Source: Pseudomonadota bacterium
GTDB lineage: Bacteria; Pseudomonadota; Gammaproteobacteria; Burkholderiales; Burkholderiaceae_C
Assembly: GCA_023460715.1 (NCBI GenBank)
Contig: JAEWPH010000034.1
Location: 1-15,684 of the forward strand
Reading direction: 5' to 3'
Length of the DNA stretch: 15,684 nt
The translations under genes were made by a program, and so were the position numbers. How positions within the stretch are numbered: the stretch's first letter is position 1; each line of letters begins with the position of its first letter. A model generated the notes under the pieces. The model searched no databases and was not told the origin of the DNA. It saw nothing but the letters and a program-made list of their open reading frames with translations. Shown here one piece after another: positions 1 through 8,697 of this stretch.

Positions 1-1
1 G

Positions 2-406
2 CCCGCGCTGGACTGGCCGGCTGCCCACCAGCGCGCGCGGGAGCTGATGCACACGGTCGCCGCGCAGCGCGGGTTCACGGTGCTGGCTGAAAGCTCATTG
101 GCCTACGACCCGGGGCGCGGGCTGTACCGCTACGACGTGCGCAGCAGCCTGGACATCAAGGACCAGGGCGGCAGCACTCGGCTGTTTCTGGACGCCGGCA
201 CCGGCGCGCTGGTGCTCGCCTGGCTGCCCACCGGCGGCGCGGCGGGCGATACCTTCGTCACCTGGATGAGCAGCCTGCACATGGCGGCCGTGGGCGGGTG
301 GCCCTACAAGCTGGCGGTCACGCTCGCGGGTGCCGGCGTGGCCTTGCTCAGCGTGACGGGCGTGCTGATCTGGCGGCGCAAAGCGCGCGCCCGGCGGATG
401 CGGTAA
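2..406 (+). CDS. PepSY-associated membrane protein, C-terminal part (5' end outside window)
   Basis: The reading frame is already open at base 2 and runs 134 codons to a TAA at 404-406, so only the C-terminus of a larger protein is present. An ATG at 47 lies inside the frame and is probably not the start. The visible part has a soluble stretch with a beta-strand pattern (YRYDVRSS, then TRLFLDAGTGALV), as in PepSY-type domains. It continues with WMSSLHMAAVGGWPYKL, then a hydrophobic helix (LAVTLAGAGVALLSVTGVLIW) and a basic tail (RRKARARR), which suggests a cytoplasmic C-terminus. The LH..G motif followed by a last helix ending in W-R-R is typical of PepSY-associated transmembrane proteins. 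Members of that family often sit beside siderophore receptors or act in iron reduction, but no such neighbour is visible here. Family assignment is fairly safe; substrate and role are unknown. Confidence 0.75.
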   Translation, partial: PALDWPAAHQRARELMHTVAAQRGFTVLAESSLAYDPGRGLYRYDVRSSLDIKDQGGSTRLFLDAGTGALVLAWLPTGGAAGDTFVTWMSSLHMAAVGGWPYKLAVTLAGAGVALLSVTGVLIWRRKARARRMR

Positions 407-493
407 GGCGCTGGCCTGCCGTGCCAACGGCGTCCGGCGGGCTGGCCGCGCTCCCTGCGCCAGGCCGGGGCGCGGCCCTCATCCAGGCGGGGT

Positions 494-508
494 CCTGCCG
501 CCGGCAGG
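494..508. other. Small GC-rich inverted repeat in convergent intergenic region
   Basis: The 138-bp gap between the PepSY-type gene and the converging fghA contains CCTGCCG-C-CGGCAGG, a perfect inverted repeat that could form a short GC hairpin. No T-tract follows on either strand, so it is not a classical intrinsic terminator, though it lies where both genes must end. Nothing else recognisable is seen in 407-544. Confidence 0.3.
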
Positions 509-544
509 CACGCGGCCCTGCCGCCGAGCCGGGCGCTAGCTGAT

Positions 545-1414
545 TCAGCCCAGGGCCTGCGCGTGGTGCCGCAGGTGGTCTTCCATGAAGGTCTGGATGA
601 AGTAGTAGCCGTGGTCATAGCCCGGCTGGCGGCGCAGGGTCAGGGGCTGGCCGATGGCGGTGCAGGCGGCCTCGAAGGCTTCGGGCAGCAACTGCTTTTC
701 GTGCAGGAATTTGTCGGCCATGCCTTGGTCGATCAGGATGCCGGCGGGGTAGGGCGCGATCGGCTGGTGCTGCATGAGCGCGGTGGCGTCGTGCTCGATC
801 CAGGTGCTGCGGTCCGGGCCGAGGTAGCCGGTGAAGGCTTTCTCGCCCCACGGGCACTGCGTGGGCGCGCTGATGGGCGCGAAGGCCGACAGGGACTTGA
901 ACACGCCCGGGTGGCGCAGGGCCAGCGTGAGCGCGCCGTGGCCGCCCATCGAATGGCCGAAGATCCCCAGGCGCTGGGCGTCGATGGGCAGGTGTTGCGC
1001 GATCAGCGGCAGCAGTTCCTGGACCAGGTAGCTCTCCATGCGCCAGTGCGTGCGCCAGGGCGCCTGCGTGGCGTCGAGGTAGAAGCCCGCGCCGATGCCG
1101 AAATCCCAGCTCGCCTTGGCGCCGTCGATGGATTCGGCCGCCTCGCCGCGCGGGCTGGTGTCCGGCGCGATCAGGGCCAGGTTCAGTTCGGCCGCCAGGC
1201 GCTGGGCACCGGCCTTGGTCATGAAGGTCTCTTCGTTGCAGGTCAGGCCGGCCAGGTAGAGCAGGGCGGGCACCTTGTCGCCGGCCACGGCGTTCGGCGG
1301 CAGGTAGACCGAGAACTTCATCGGCTGGCCGATCTCGGCGGAGTCGTGCTGGTAGAAGCGCTGCGCGCCGCCAAAGCAGGCATGCGCGTTCAGGAGTTCG
1401 AAAGGACTGGCCAT
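545..1414 (-). CDS. fghA: S-formylglutathione hydrolase
   Basis: This 289-residue alpha/beta-hydrolase of the esterase D family hydrolyses S-formylglutathione to formate and glutathione, the second step of glutathione-dependent formaldehyde oxidation in the cytoplasm. The nucleophile elbow GHSMGGHGAL places the catalytic serine at about residue 155. The other triad members fit Asp234 (DQGMADKFL) and His268 (GYDHGYYF). The oxyanion-region signature YLAGLTCNEETF (about 53-64) and the SPRGE segment (about 87-91) are also typical. Length matches the family (about 280 residues). The ATG at 1414 begins MASPFELL, a normal N-terminus for this enzyme. It lies downstream of adhC on the same strand, 114 bp away, and that gap is filled by a hairpin repeat. 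Co-transcription with adhC is therefore likely, possibly at reduced levels. Product assignment is very secure. Confidence 0.96.
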   Translation of the reverse strand: MASPFELLNAHACFGGAQRFYQHDSAEIGQPMKFSVYLPPNAVAGDKVPALLYLAGLTCNEETFMTKAGAQRLAAELNLALIAPDTSPRGEAAESIDGAKASWDFGIGAGFYLDATQAPWRTHWRMESYLVQELLPLIAQHLPIDAQRLGIFGHSMGGHGALTLALRHPGVFKSLSAFAPISAPTQCPWGEKAFTGYLGPDRSTWIEHDATALMQHQPIAPYPAGILIDQGMADKFLHEKQLLPEAFEAACTAIGQPLTLRRQPGYDHGYYFIQTFMEDHLRHHAQALG

Positions 1415-1432
1415 GGAAATTCCATCAAAACA

Positions 1433-1512
1433 ATAGCTGGTGGCGCTTGTAAATAAAGGGTTTCAGATACTTTTATATCTGAAGCCCTTATGGCTGAAGC
1501 GCTGGCTGCTAT
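1433..1512. repeat. Long nested inverted repeat (dispersed intergenic hairpin element)
   Basis: An 80-bp element fills most of the adhC-fghA gap. The outer arms (1433-1448 and 1497-1512) are 16 nt: ATAGCTGGTGGCGCTT and AAGCGCTGGCTGCTAT, paired at both ends with a mismatched middle. The inner arms (1458-1469 and 1476-1487) are 12 nt, GGGTTTCAGATA and TATCTGAAGCCC, which pair fully if one T-G wobble is allowed around a 6-nt loop. The element is AT-rich against GC-rich surroundings. The ATAGC..GCGCTT / AAGCGC..GCTAT ends resemble a hairpin element I recall as common between genes in Comamonadaceae genomes; the copy number here cannot be checked. It could end some adhC transcripts, stabilise mRNA ends or be a passive non-autonomous repeat. 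Confidence 0.7.
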
Positions 1513-1528
1513 CTTTATTGCATACGGA

Positions 1529-2716
<1,188 letters not shown>

Positions 2717-2724
2717 TCACACGC

Positions 2725-2859
2725 GGTGAACGGTCTCGGGTGAACAAGGTGCACTGTAGGCGATGTGCTCGGCCACCGGGGCGGATGGCCGCTCGTTTTG
2801 GGGATATGGCCGAATCTGAGGGTACGCGGCCCGTGCGGACATGGCGCCTGCCCGTTCAC
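2725..2859. promoter_or_regulatory. Divergent adhC / glxA-type regulator control region with repeated GTGAAC sites
   Basis: The 272-bp gap (2651-2922) between the divergent genes has two direct GGTGAAC copies (2725-2731 and 2739-2745, 14 bp apart) and an inverted copy on the other side. GTGAACGG at 2726-2733 recurs as its complement CCGTTCAC at 2852-2859. A related GGTGCAC lies at 2748-2754. The inverted copy abuts TATAGT (2861-2866), a possible -10 for the regulator, although no convincing -35 is seen. I found no clear sigma-70 promoter for adhC. Such half-sites would suit an AraC-type regulator controlling itself and adhC. This is inference from repetition alone. Confidence 0.35.
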
Positions 2860-2922
2860 GTATAGTCGGGCGCCCTTCGCGCGGGCCCCGCACCCGCCAC
2901 CTCGCCTTGTTCTTGCCGCCCC

Positions 2923-3945
2923 ATGGACCACCACCCCCCGCACGCCCACGTCCACGCCCACCGCATCGACCTCGTCGTCTACCCCGGCTTCAAGGCGCTG
3001 GAGGCCGTGGGGCCGATGTCGGTCTTCGACTACGCCAACGTGCACCTGCGCCAGCACGGGCGGCCGGACGGCTATGAGGTGCGCGTGGTGGCCGCGCACA
3101 AGGGCGCCGTGCCGTCGGACACGCTGATGGCCCTGAACGCCACGCACACCCTGGCCGAGCTGGAGCAGGACGGCACCGGCTGCACGGTCCTGCTGGTCGG
3201 ATCGCGCAACATCGAACAGGTGCTGGCCGCCTCGCCCGACCTCGTGGCCTGGACGGCGCGCGTGGCTCCGCAGGTGGCGCGGCTCATCTCCCTGTGTTCG
3301 GGCAGCTTCTTCCTGGCGGCGGCCGGGCTGCTCGACGGGCGCCGTGCCGCCACGCACTGGGGCGTGGCCGGACTGCTGCGCCAGCGCTACCCCGCCATCG
3401 ACGTGGACCCGGACGCGATCTATGTGCGCGACGGCCATCTGTGGACCTCGGCCGGCGTGACTGCGGGCATCGACCTGGCGCTGGCGGTGGTGGAGGAAGA
3501 CTTCGGCCACGAGCTGGCGCTGGAAGTGGCGCGCGATCTGGTCATGTACCTCAAGCGGCCGGGCGGGCAATCGCAGTTCAGCGTGCAGCTGGCCAGCCAG
3601 GCCACCGTGCACCGCGACATCCAGGCCGTGCAGAACTGGGTGCTGCAGCATCTGGAAGAACCCATGCCGCTGGCGGCGCTGGCCGCGCGCGCCGCGATGA
3701 GCGAGCGCCACTTTCGCCGCGTGTTCGCGCAGGAGACGGGGCAGACGCCATCGGCCTTCGTCGAATCCGCCCGGCTGGAGGGCGCGCGGCGCCTGCTGGA
3801 GTCCCAATCGGCCCTGCCGCTCAAGACCGTCGCCGCGCGCGTGGGCCTGGGTTCGGAACAGGCGCTGCGCCATCTCTTCGTGCGGCACCTGGGCATCACG
3901 CCGCAGGCCTACCGCGAACGTTTCGGAGGCGCTGCAAGGCGCTGA
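2923..3945 (+). CDS. GlxA-family AraC-type transcriptional regulator
   Basis: This 340-residue regulator has two domains. The N-terminal part (about 14-210) is a DJ-1/PfpI (class I glutamine amidotransferase-like) fold: IDLVVYPGFKALEAVGPMSVFDYAN, then the elbow-like LISLCSGSFFLAAAGLLDGR with Cys125, and AATHW. The C-terminal part (about 230-335) is an AraC double helix-turn-helix: MPLAALAARAAMSERHFRRVF, then the second helix pair KTVAARVGLGSEQALRHLF and the family-typical GITPQAYRERF. In this family the DJ-1 domain is thought to sense ligand rather than catalyse. The extreme N-terminus is histidine-rich (six His within residues 3-13), which could be a metal-binding or disordered tail. A weak ribosome site leaves the start uncertain. 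It diverges from adhC, so control of formaldehyde oxidation is a reasonable inference. The ligand is unknown. Confidence 0.88.
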   Translation: MDHHPPHAHVHAHRIDLVVYPGFKALEAVGPMSVFDYANVHLRQHGRPDGYEVRVVAAHKGAVPSDTLMALNATHTLAELEQDGTGCTVLLVGSRNIEQVLAASPDLVAWTARVAPQVARLISLCSGSFFLAAAGLLDGRRAATHWGVAGLLRQRYPAIDVDPDAIYVRDGHLWTSAGVTAGIDLALAVVEEDFGHELALEVARDLVMYLKRPGGQSQFSVQLASQATVHRDIQAVQNWVLQHLEEPMPLAALAARAAMSERHFRRVFAQETGQTPSAFVESARLEGARRLLESQSALPLKTVAARVGLGSEQALRHLFVRHLGITPQAYRERFGGAARR

Positions 3946-4022
3946 CGCCGGAAGGCGGCGGGGCCCATCACGGAGCGGGCTCCGCGGCCTGCGTGCTGCC
4001 GACGGCCACCGGGCGCTCCATG

Positions 4023-4055
4023 AAAAAAGCCCGCCGGCATCGCTGCCTGCGGGCT
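4023..4055 (-). terminator. Intrinsic terminator of the sdh-gltA operon
   Basis: Read on the minus strand, 42 bp after the gltA stop, there is a 12-bp stem (4028-4039 with 4044-4055, one mismatch) with the 4-nt loop TCGC in plus-strand sense. It is followed by six U residues (plus-strand A's at 4023-4028; the innermost also pairs in the stem). GC-rich stem, short loop and U-tract are the full signature of a Rho-independent terminator. It marks the end of the long minus-strand operon. The same hairpin lacks a T-tract on the plus strand, so it would not efficiently stop transcripts of the converging regulator. Confidence 0.9.
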
Positions 4056-4096
4056 GGGCGTTCCGTGCAGACCGCAAGGTCTGCACAGCGCATGGA

Positions 4097-5407
4097 TTAG
4101 CGCTTGCCGATCGGCTGCACTTCGCGGCGCTCGGCGCCCACGAACAGCTGGCGGGGACGGCCGATCTTGTACTCGGGGTCGCCGATCATTTCGTTCAGCT
4201 GGGCGATCCAGCCCACGGTGCGGGCCAGGGCGAAGATGCCGGTGAACAGGTTCACCGGGATGCCGATGGCGCGCTGCACGATGCCGGAGTAGAAGTCGAC
4301 GTTCGGGTAGAGCTTGCGCTGCACGAAGTAGTCGTCTTCCAGGGCGATCTTTTCCAGTTCCTTGGCCAGCTTGAACAGCGGGTCGTTTTCCAGGCCCAGC
4401 TCGGCCAACACTTCATTGCAGGTCTCTTGCATGAGCTTGGCGCGGGGGTCGTAGTTCTTGTACACGCGGTGACCGAAGCCCATCAGCTTGACGCCGGAGT
4501 TCTTGTCCTTCACCTGCTTGATGAAGTCGCCGATCTTCTCCACGCCGCCCTGGGCCTGGATGTCGTGCAGCATGTTCAGTGCCGCCTCGTTGGCGCCGCC
4601 GTGGGCGGGGCCCCACAGGCAGGCCACGCCGGCAGCGATGGCGGCGAACGGGTTGGTGCCGGACGAGCCGCACAGGCGGACCGTGGACGTGGAGGCGTTC
4701 TGTTCGTGGTCGGCGTGCAGGATGAAGATGCGGTCCAGCGCGCGTTCCAGCACGGGGTTGACCTTGTACTCGGCGCAGGGCGTGCCGAACATCATGCGCA
4801 GGAAGTTGCCGGCGTACGACAGGTCGTTCTGCGGGTACATGTAGGGCTCGCCCTTGCCGTACTTGTACGCCATGGCCACCAGGGTGGGCATCTTGGCGAT
4901 CAGGCGGATGGCGGAGATCTCGCGGTGCTGCGGATTGTTGATGTCCGTGCTGTCGTGATAGAAGGCCGACAGTGCGCCCACCAGGCCCGTCAGGACGGCC
5001 ATTGGGTGTGCGTCGCGGCGAAAGCCCCGCAGGAAGAACTGCATCTGCTCGTGGACCATCGTGTGGTTGGTCACGCGGTCGTTGAATTCCTTCTTCTGCG
5101 TGTCGTTGGGCAGTTCGCCGTTCAGCAGCAGGTAGCAGGTCTCGAGGTAGTCGCAGTTCGTGGCGAGCTGCTCGATGGGGTAGCCGCGGTACAGCAGCTC
5201 ACCCTTGTCGCCGTCGATGTAGGTGATGGAAGACTGGCAGGCGGCCGTCGACAGGAAGCCGGGGTCGTAGGTGAACATGCCCGTCTGCGCATACAGCTTG
5301 CGGATGTCGACGACATCCGGGCCGATGCTGCCCTGGTACACGGGGAGTTCCACACTCGGGCTGCCGTTGCTGAACGATAGCGTCGCTTTGTTGTCTGCCA
5401 GTTTCAT
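4097..5407 (-). CDS. gltA: Citrate synthase (type II, GltA)
   Basis: This 436-residue enzyme condenses oxaloacetate with acetyl-CoA to give citrate, the entry step of the TCA cycle. Catalytic residues fit His269 ([12 protein letters not shown]), His313 ([15 protein letters not shown]) and Asp371 (YPNVDFYSG). His231 and His234 ([11 protein letters not shown]) sit in the oxaloacetate-binding segment. The N-terminal beta-rich extension ([20 protein letters not shown]) and length are those of Gram-negative, hexameric, NADH-sensitive GltA; NADH inhibition is inferred from the family. The ATG at 5407 lies 2 nt after the sdhE stop. Its Shine-Dalgarno (AAGGA) is formed by the last sdhE codons (GAA GGA AAC TGA), so translation is probably coupled to sdhE. 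It is the last gene of the operon, followed by the terminator at 4023-4055. Confidence 0.98.
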   Translation of the reverse strand: MKLADNKATLSFSNGSPSVELPVYQGSIGPDVVDIRKLYAQTGMFTYDPGFLSTAACQSSITYIDGDKGELLYRGYPIEQLATNCDYLETCYLLLNGELPNDTQKKEFNDRVTNHTMVHEQMQFFLRGFRRDAHPMAVLTGLVGALSAFYHDSTDINNPQHREISAIRLIAKMPTLVAMAYKYGKGEPYMYPQNDLSYAGNFLRMMFGTPCAEYKVNPVLERALDRIFILHADHEQNASTSTVRLCGSSGTNPFAAIAAGVACLWGPAHGGANEAALNMLHDIQAQGGVEKIGDFIKQVKDKNSGVKLMGFGHRVYKNYDPRAKLMQETCNEVLAELGLENDPLFKLAKELEKIALEDDYFVQRKLYPNVDFYSGIVQRAIGIPVNLFTGIFALARTVGWIAQLNEMIGDPEYKIGRPRQLFVGAERREVQPIGKR

Positions 5408-5409
5408 TT

Positions 5410-5715
5410 TCAGTTTCCTTCTTTGAGCGGAGGGGATGCTGGCGCCCTGCGGCGCAGCTGTTCAAGCACTTCCCTGACTTCCCGGGTGTCGACCTCGCCC
5501 GCAGGCTCCTTGCGCCGCAGCAGCAAGTCGAGCAGGTCGTTGTCGGACAGGTCCATCAGGATCGTGAGACCTTGCGCCTGGCTGGCAGTCAGGCGCGGGC
5601 CGTAGGTGGCGAAGAACTGCTCGATGAACAGATCGTTCTCCACCAGGCCGCGGCGGCAGCGCCACTGCAGCTTGGCCTTTTCACGTTCGTCCAAAAGTTC
5701 TTCGGCCATTGTCAT
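5410..5715 (-). CDS. sdhE: Succinate dehydrogenase assembly factor 2 (FAD assembly factor SdhE)
   Basis: This small acidic cytoplasmic protein (101 residues from the ATG at 5715) belongs to the SdhE/YgfY family, which promotes covalent attachment of FAD to SdhA. The signature is [16 protein letters not shown], containing the RGxxE motif (Arg22-Glu26) essential in characterised homologues. It is followed by [27 protein letters not shown], the helical second half of the fold. The first ATG overlaps the sdhB stop by one base (TGATG), suggesting translational coupling. A second ATG two codons later (5709, MAEELLDE) is an equally credible start, giving 99 residues. The position between sdhB and gltA is common in betaproteobacteria and keeps the maturation factor in step with its SdhA client. 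Confidence 0.93.
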   Translation of the reverse strand: MTMAEELLDEREKAKLQWRCRRGLVENDLFIEQFFATYGPRLTASQAQGLTILMDLSDNDLLDLLLRRKEPAGEVDTREVREVLEQLRRRAPASPPLKEGN

Positions 5716-6416
5716 CAGATGGCGCGTCGCACCATCAGTTCCTTGATCTTGCCGATGGCCTTCGTGGGGTTGAGACCCTTCGGGCACACGTCCACGCAGT
5801 TCATGATGGTGTGGCAGCGGAACAGGCGGTACGGGTCTTCCAGGTTGTCGAGGCGGGCGCCCGTGGCTTCGTCGCGGCTGTCGGCGATGAAGCGGTAGGC
5901 CTGCAGCAGGCCGGCGGGGCCCACGAACTTGTCGGGGTTCCACCAGAAGCTGGGGCAGCTCGTCGAGCAGCTCGCGCACAGGATGCACTCGTACAGGCCG
6001 TTGAGCTCGTCGCGCTCTTCGGGGGACTGCAGGCGTTCCTTCTCGGGCGGAATGCCTTCGGTGATCAGGTACGGCTTGATCGAGTTGTACTGCTTGAAGA
6101 ACTGCGTCATGTCCACGATCAGATCGCGGATCACCGGCAGGCCGGGCAGCGGCTTGAGCACGATGGTGCCCTTGAGCGTGTTCATGTTGGTCAGGCACGC
6201 CAGACCGTTCTTGCCGTTGATGTTCATCGCGTCCGAGCCGCAGACGCCTTCGCGGCAGGAGCGGCGGAACGAGATGGACGGGTCCTGGGCCTTGAGCTTG
6301 ACCAGGGCATCCAGCAGCATGCGCTCGTGGCCGTCGAGTTCGATCTCGACGGTCTGCATGTAGGGCTTGGCGTCCTTGTCCGGATCGTAGCGATAGATTT
6401 GAAAGGTGCGCTTCAT
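5715..6416 (-). CDS. sdhB: Succinate dehydrogenase iron-sulfur subunit
   Basis: SdhB (233 residues) relays electrons from the SdhA flavin to ubiquinone through three Fe-S clusters on the cytoplasmic side of complex II. All ligands are present. The [2Fe-2S] cluster is in CREGVCGSDAMNINGKNGLAC (Cys54, Cys59, Asp62, Cys74). The [4Fe-4S] cluster uses Cys144, Cys147, Cys150 and Cys211. The [3Fe-4S] cluster uses Cys154, Cys201 and Cys207. The segments CILCASCSTSCPSFWWN and CHTIMNCVDVCPKGLNP fit family spacing exactly. The Trp pair in PSFWWN lies in the quinone-site region. The start MKRTFQIYRYDPD at 6416 is 28 nt downstream of sdhA with a weak ribosome site. Its stop overlaps the sdhE start by one base. 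Confidence 0.98.
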   Translation of the reverse strand: MKRTFQIYRYDPDKDAKPYMQTVEIELDGHERMLLDALVKLKAQDPSISFRRSCREGVCGSDAMNINGKNGLACLTNMNTLKGTIVLKPLPGLPVIRDLIVDMTQFFKQYNSIKPYLITEGIPPEKERLQSPEERDELNGLYECILCASCSTSCPSFWWNPDKFVGPAGLLQAYRFIADSRDEATGARLDNLEDPYRLFRCHTIMNCVDVCPKGLNPTKAIGKIKELMVRRAI

Positions 6417-6444
6417 GTGGGGTTCTCGTGAGGCTGCGTGGGGA

Positions 6445-8250
6445 TCAGAACGTACGGACCTTCGGGGGCACGCTGTCCACCGTGAGGGGCTTCAGGTTGA
6501 CCGGCTTGTAGGTGAGGCTGTTGTCAGCGCTGTGCCACAGCGTGTGCTTCATCCACTCCTTGTCGTTGCGGCCGAGCGGGAACTCGGGATGGTCGGCCGG
6601 GTGCTCGTAGTCGTACACCGTGTGGGCGCCGCGGCATTCGGTGCGGGCCGCAGCGGACGTCATCGTGGCCTGGGCCACTTCGATGAGGTTGTCCACTTCC
6701 AGCGCTTCCATGCGCGCGGTGTTCCAGACCTTGGACTTGTCCTTGAGCGTGACCGCACCCACACGTTCGCGGATGCCGTTCACCTTGACCACGCCTTCGT
6801 CCATGCTGGCCTGCGTGCGGAACACGCCGGCGTGCTGCTGCATCGTGGCGCGGATGTCGTTGGCGATGTCCTGGGCGTAGGTGCCTTCGTTCGATTCCTG
6901 GAGCTGGTTCAGGCGTGCCAGGGTGCGGTCGGCGCCGTCGGCCGGCAGCGGCTGGCGCTCGCCCGAGCCCTTGACGAACTCGACGATGTGGCGGCCAGCC
7001 GACTTGCCGAACACCAGCAGGTCGAGCAGCGAGTTGGTGCCCAGGCGGTTGGCGCCGTGCACCGACACGCAGGAGCATTCGCCCACCGCATACAGGCCGT
7101 TGACGATCTTGTTCTGCACGCCGTCGTGCACGACGACCTGGCCGTTGATGTTGGTCGGAATGCCGCCCATCTGGTAGTGAATGGTGGGCACCACGGGGAT
7201 CGGCTCCTTCGTGATGTCCACGTTGGCGAAGTTGTGGCCGATTTCTTCCACCGAGGGCAGGCGCTTGCGGATGGTGTCGGCGCCCAGGTGGTCCAGCTTC
7301 ATCAGGATGTAGTCCTTGTTGGGACCGCAGCCGCGACCTTCCTTGATTTCCTGGTCCATGGAGCGGGACACGAAGTCGCGCGGTGCCAGGTCCTTCAGCG
7401 TGGGCGCGTAGCGCTCCATGAAGCGTTCACCGTTGCTGTTGAGCAGGATGGCGCCTTCGCCGCGGCAGCCTTCGGTCAGCAGCACGCCCGCGCCGGCCAC
7501 GCCGGTGGGGTGGAACTGCCAGAACTCCATGTCCTGCAGCGGGATGCCGGCGCGTGCCGCCATGCCCAGGCCGTCACCGGTGTTGATGAAGGCGTTGGTG
7601 GAGGCTGCGAAGATGCGGCCCGCGCCACCGGTGGCCAGCAGCACGGCCTTGGCGTGCAGCTGGTACAGCTCGCCGGTTTCCAGCTCCAGTGCCGTCACGC
7701 CCACCACGTCGCCCTGCGTGTTGCGGATCAGGTCCAGCGCCATCCATTCGACGAAGAAGTTGGTCTTGGACTTGACGTTCTGCTGGTACAGCGTGTGCAG
7801 CATGGCGTGGCCGGTACGGTCGGCCGCGGCGCAGGCGCGCTGCACGGGCTTTTCGCCATAGTTGGCGGTATGGCCGCCGAACGGGCGCTGGTAGATCGTG
7901 CCGTCGGGGTTGCGGTCGAACGGCATGCCGAAGTGCTCGAGCTCGATCACCACGTTGGGTGCTTCACGGCACATGAACTCGATGGCGTCCTGGTCGCCCA
8001 GCCAGTCGGAGCCCTTGATCGTGTCGTAGAAGTGGTAGTGCCAGTTGTCCTCGGACATGTTGCCCAGGGAGGCCGACACGCCGCCCTGCGCCGCCACGGT
8101 GTGGGAGCGGGTGGGGAACACCTTGGACAGCGAGGCCACGTTCAGGCCGGCGCGCGAGAGTTCGAGGGCGGCACGCATGCCGGAGCCGCCCGCGCCGACG
8201 ATGACGACGTCGAACTTGCGCGTGGTGATGTTCGCTTTGGTATAGCTCAT
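6445..8250 (-). CDS. sdhA: Succinate dehydrogenase flavoprotein subunit
   Basis: SdhA (601 residues) oxidises succinate to fumarate using covalently bound FAD, at the cytoplasmic face of complex II. The N-terminal dinucleotide-binding motif VVIVGAGGSGMRAALELS (about 15-32) and the flavinylation site SHTVAAQGG (His50) are intact. Substrate-site residues are recognisable as His247 (FHPTGVAGAG), Arg291 (LAPRDFVSR, the proton-shuttle arginine), His358 (PTIHYQMGG) and Arg402 (HGANRLGTNSLLD). The C-terminus ends TVDSVPPKVRTF. Length matches proteobacterial SdhA. The ATG at 8250 gives MSYTKANITTRKFDVVIVG and is preceded by a GAAGG Shine-Dalgarno. It lies 26 nt after sdhD. The FAD-loading factor gene sdhE is in the same operon. 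Confidence 0.98.
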   Translation of the reverse strand: MSYTKANITTRKFDVVIVGAGGSGMRAALELSRAGLNVASLSKVFPTRSHTVAAQGGVSASLGNMSEDNWHYHFYDTIKGSDWLGDQDAIEFMCREAPNVVIELEHFGMPFDRNPDGTIYQRPFGGHTANYGEKPVQRACAAADRTGHAMLHTLYQQNVKSKTNFFVEWMALDLIRNTQGDVVGVTALELETGELYQLHAKAVLLATGGAGRIFAASTNAFINTGDGLGMAARAGIPLQDMEFWQFHPTGVAGAGVLLTEGCRGEGAILLNSNGERFMERYAPTLKDLAPRDFVSRSMDQEIKEGRGCGPNKDYILMKLDHLGADTIRKRLPSVEEIGHNFANVDITKEPIPVVPTIHYQMGGIPTNINGQVVVHDGVQNKIVNGLYAVGECSCVSVHGANRLGTNSLLDLLVFGKSAGRHIVEFVKGSGERQPLPADGADRTLARLNQLQESNEGTYAQDIANDIRATMQQHAGVFRTQASMDEGVVKVNGIRERVGAVTLKDKSKVWNTARMEALEVDNLIEVAQATMTSAAARTECRGAHTVYDYEHPADHPEFPLGRNDKEWMKHTLWHSADNSLTYKPVNLKPLTVDSVPPKVRTF

Positions 8251-8276
8251 TGTTGTTTGCCTTCAGTCGCGGGGAA

Positions 8277-8642
8277 TCAGAGACGCCAGAGAACCTGGAT
8301 GCCCCAGCCGGCACAGCCGACCAGCCAGAAAATGCTGAATGCCTGCAAGGCCAGGCGCAGGCCCACGGGCTTGACGTAGTCCATGAACACGTCGCGGATG
8401 CCGACCCACACATGCCACGCGAGGGCGACGATGACCGACAGCGTCAGCACCTTCATCCACTGGGCGGAGAAGATGCCGGCCCAGCGGTCGTAGCCGATCG
8501 GGCCGGAGGTGAAGATCAACTGGGCGAGCAGGACGATGGTGAACAGCGCCATCAGGGCTGCCGTAACGCGCTGGCTCAGCCAGTCGCGCGTACCGTAGTG
8601 GGCACCGACGACGGTGCGCTTGGAGCCGTAATTTACGGACAT
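8277..8642 (-). CDS. sdhD: Succinate dehydrogenase membrane anchor subunit SdhD
   Basis: SdhD (121 residues) is one of two membrane subunits that anchor complex II and form the quinone site and heme b pocket. Three hydrophobic helices are visible, around residues 28-45, 64-84 and 97-118. The signature is HVWVGIRDVFMDYV: His77 is the expected heme b ligand, and Asp88-Tyr89 match the ubiquinone-site DY pair at the same +11/+12 spacing from the histidine as in the E. coli protein. The N-terminal RDWLSQRVTAALMALF is also typical. It lies between sdhC (55 nt upstream) and sdhA (26 nt downstream), the standard sdhCDAB order. Confidence 0.95.
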   Translation of the reverse strand: MSVNYGSKRTVVGAHYGTRDWLSQRVTAALMALFTIVLLAQLIFTSGPIGYDRWAGIFSAQWMKVLTLSVIVALAWHVWVGIRDVFMDYVKPVGLRLALQAFSIFWLVGCAGWGIQVLWRL

Positions 8643-8697
8643 GGGGTCTTCCTTATCTTGTTTTGGATGTGCGGGGCGGGGCGTGTACCGGCAAGCC

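Noticed and set aside
1433..1512. Hairpin between adhC and fghA as a classical Rho-independent terminator
   Set aside because: The arms are interrupted and no proper U-tract follows the stem in the direction of adhC transcription. It fits a dispersed repeat better, although partial termination cannot be excluded.
6406..8379. A 657-codon plus-strand open frame antisense to sdhA
   Set aside because: The translation is rich in Ala, Val, His and Gly with no recognisable motif, while the opposite strand encodes a fully conserved SdhA. It is a high-GC codon-bias artefact.
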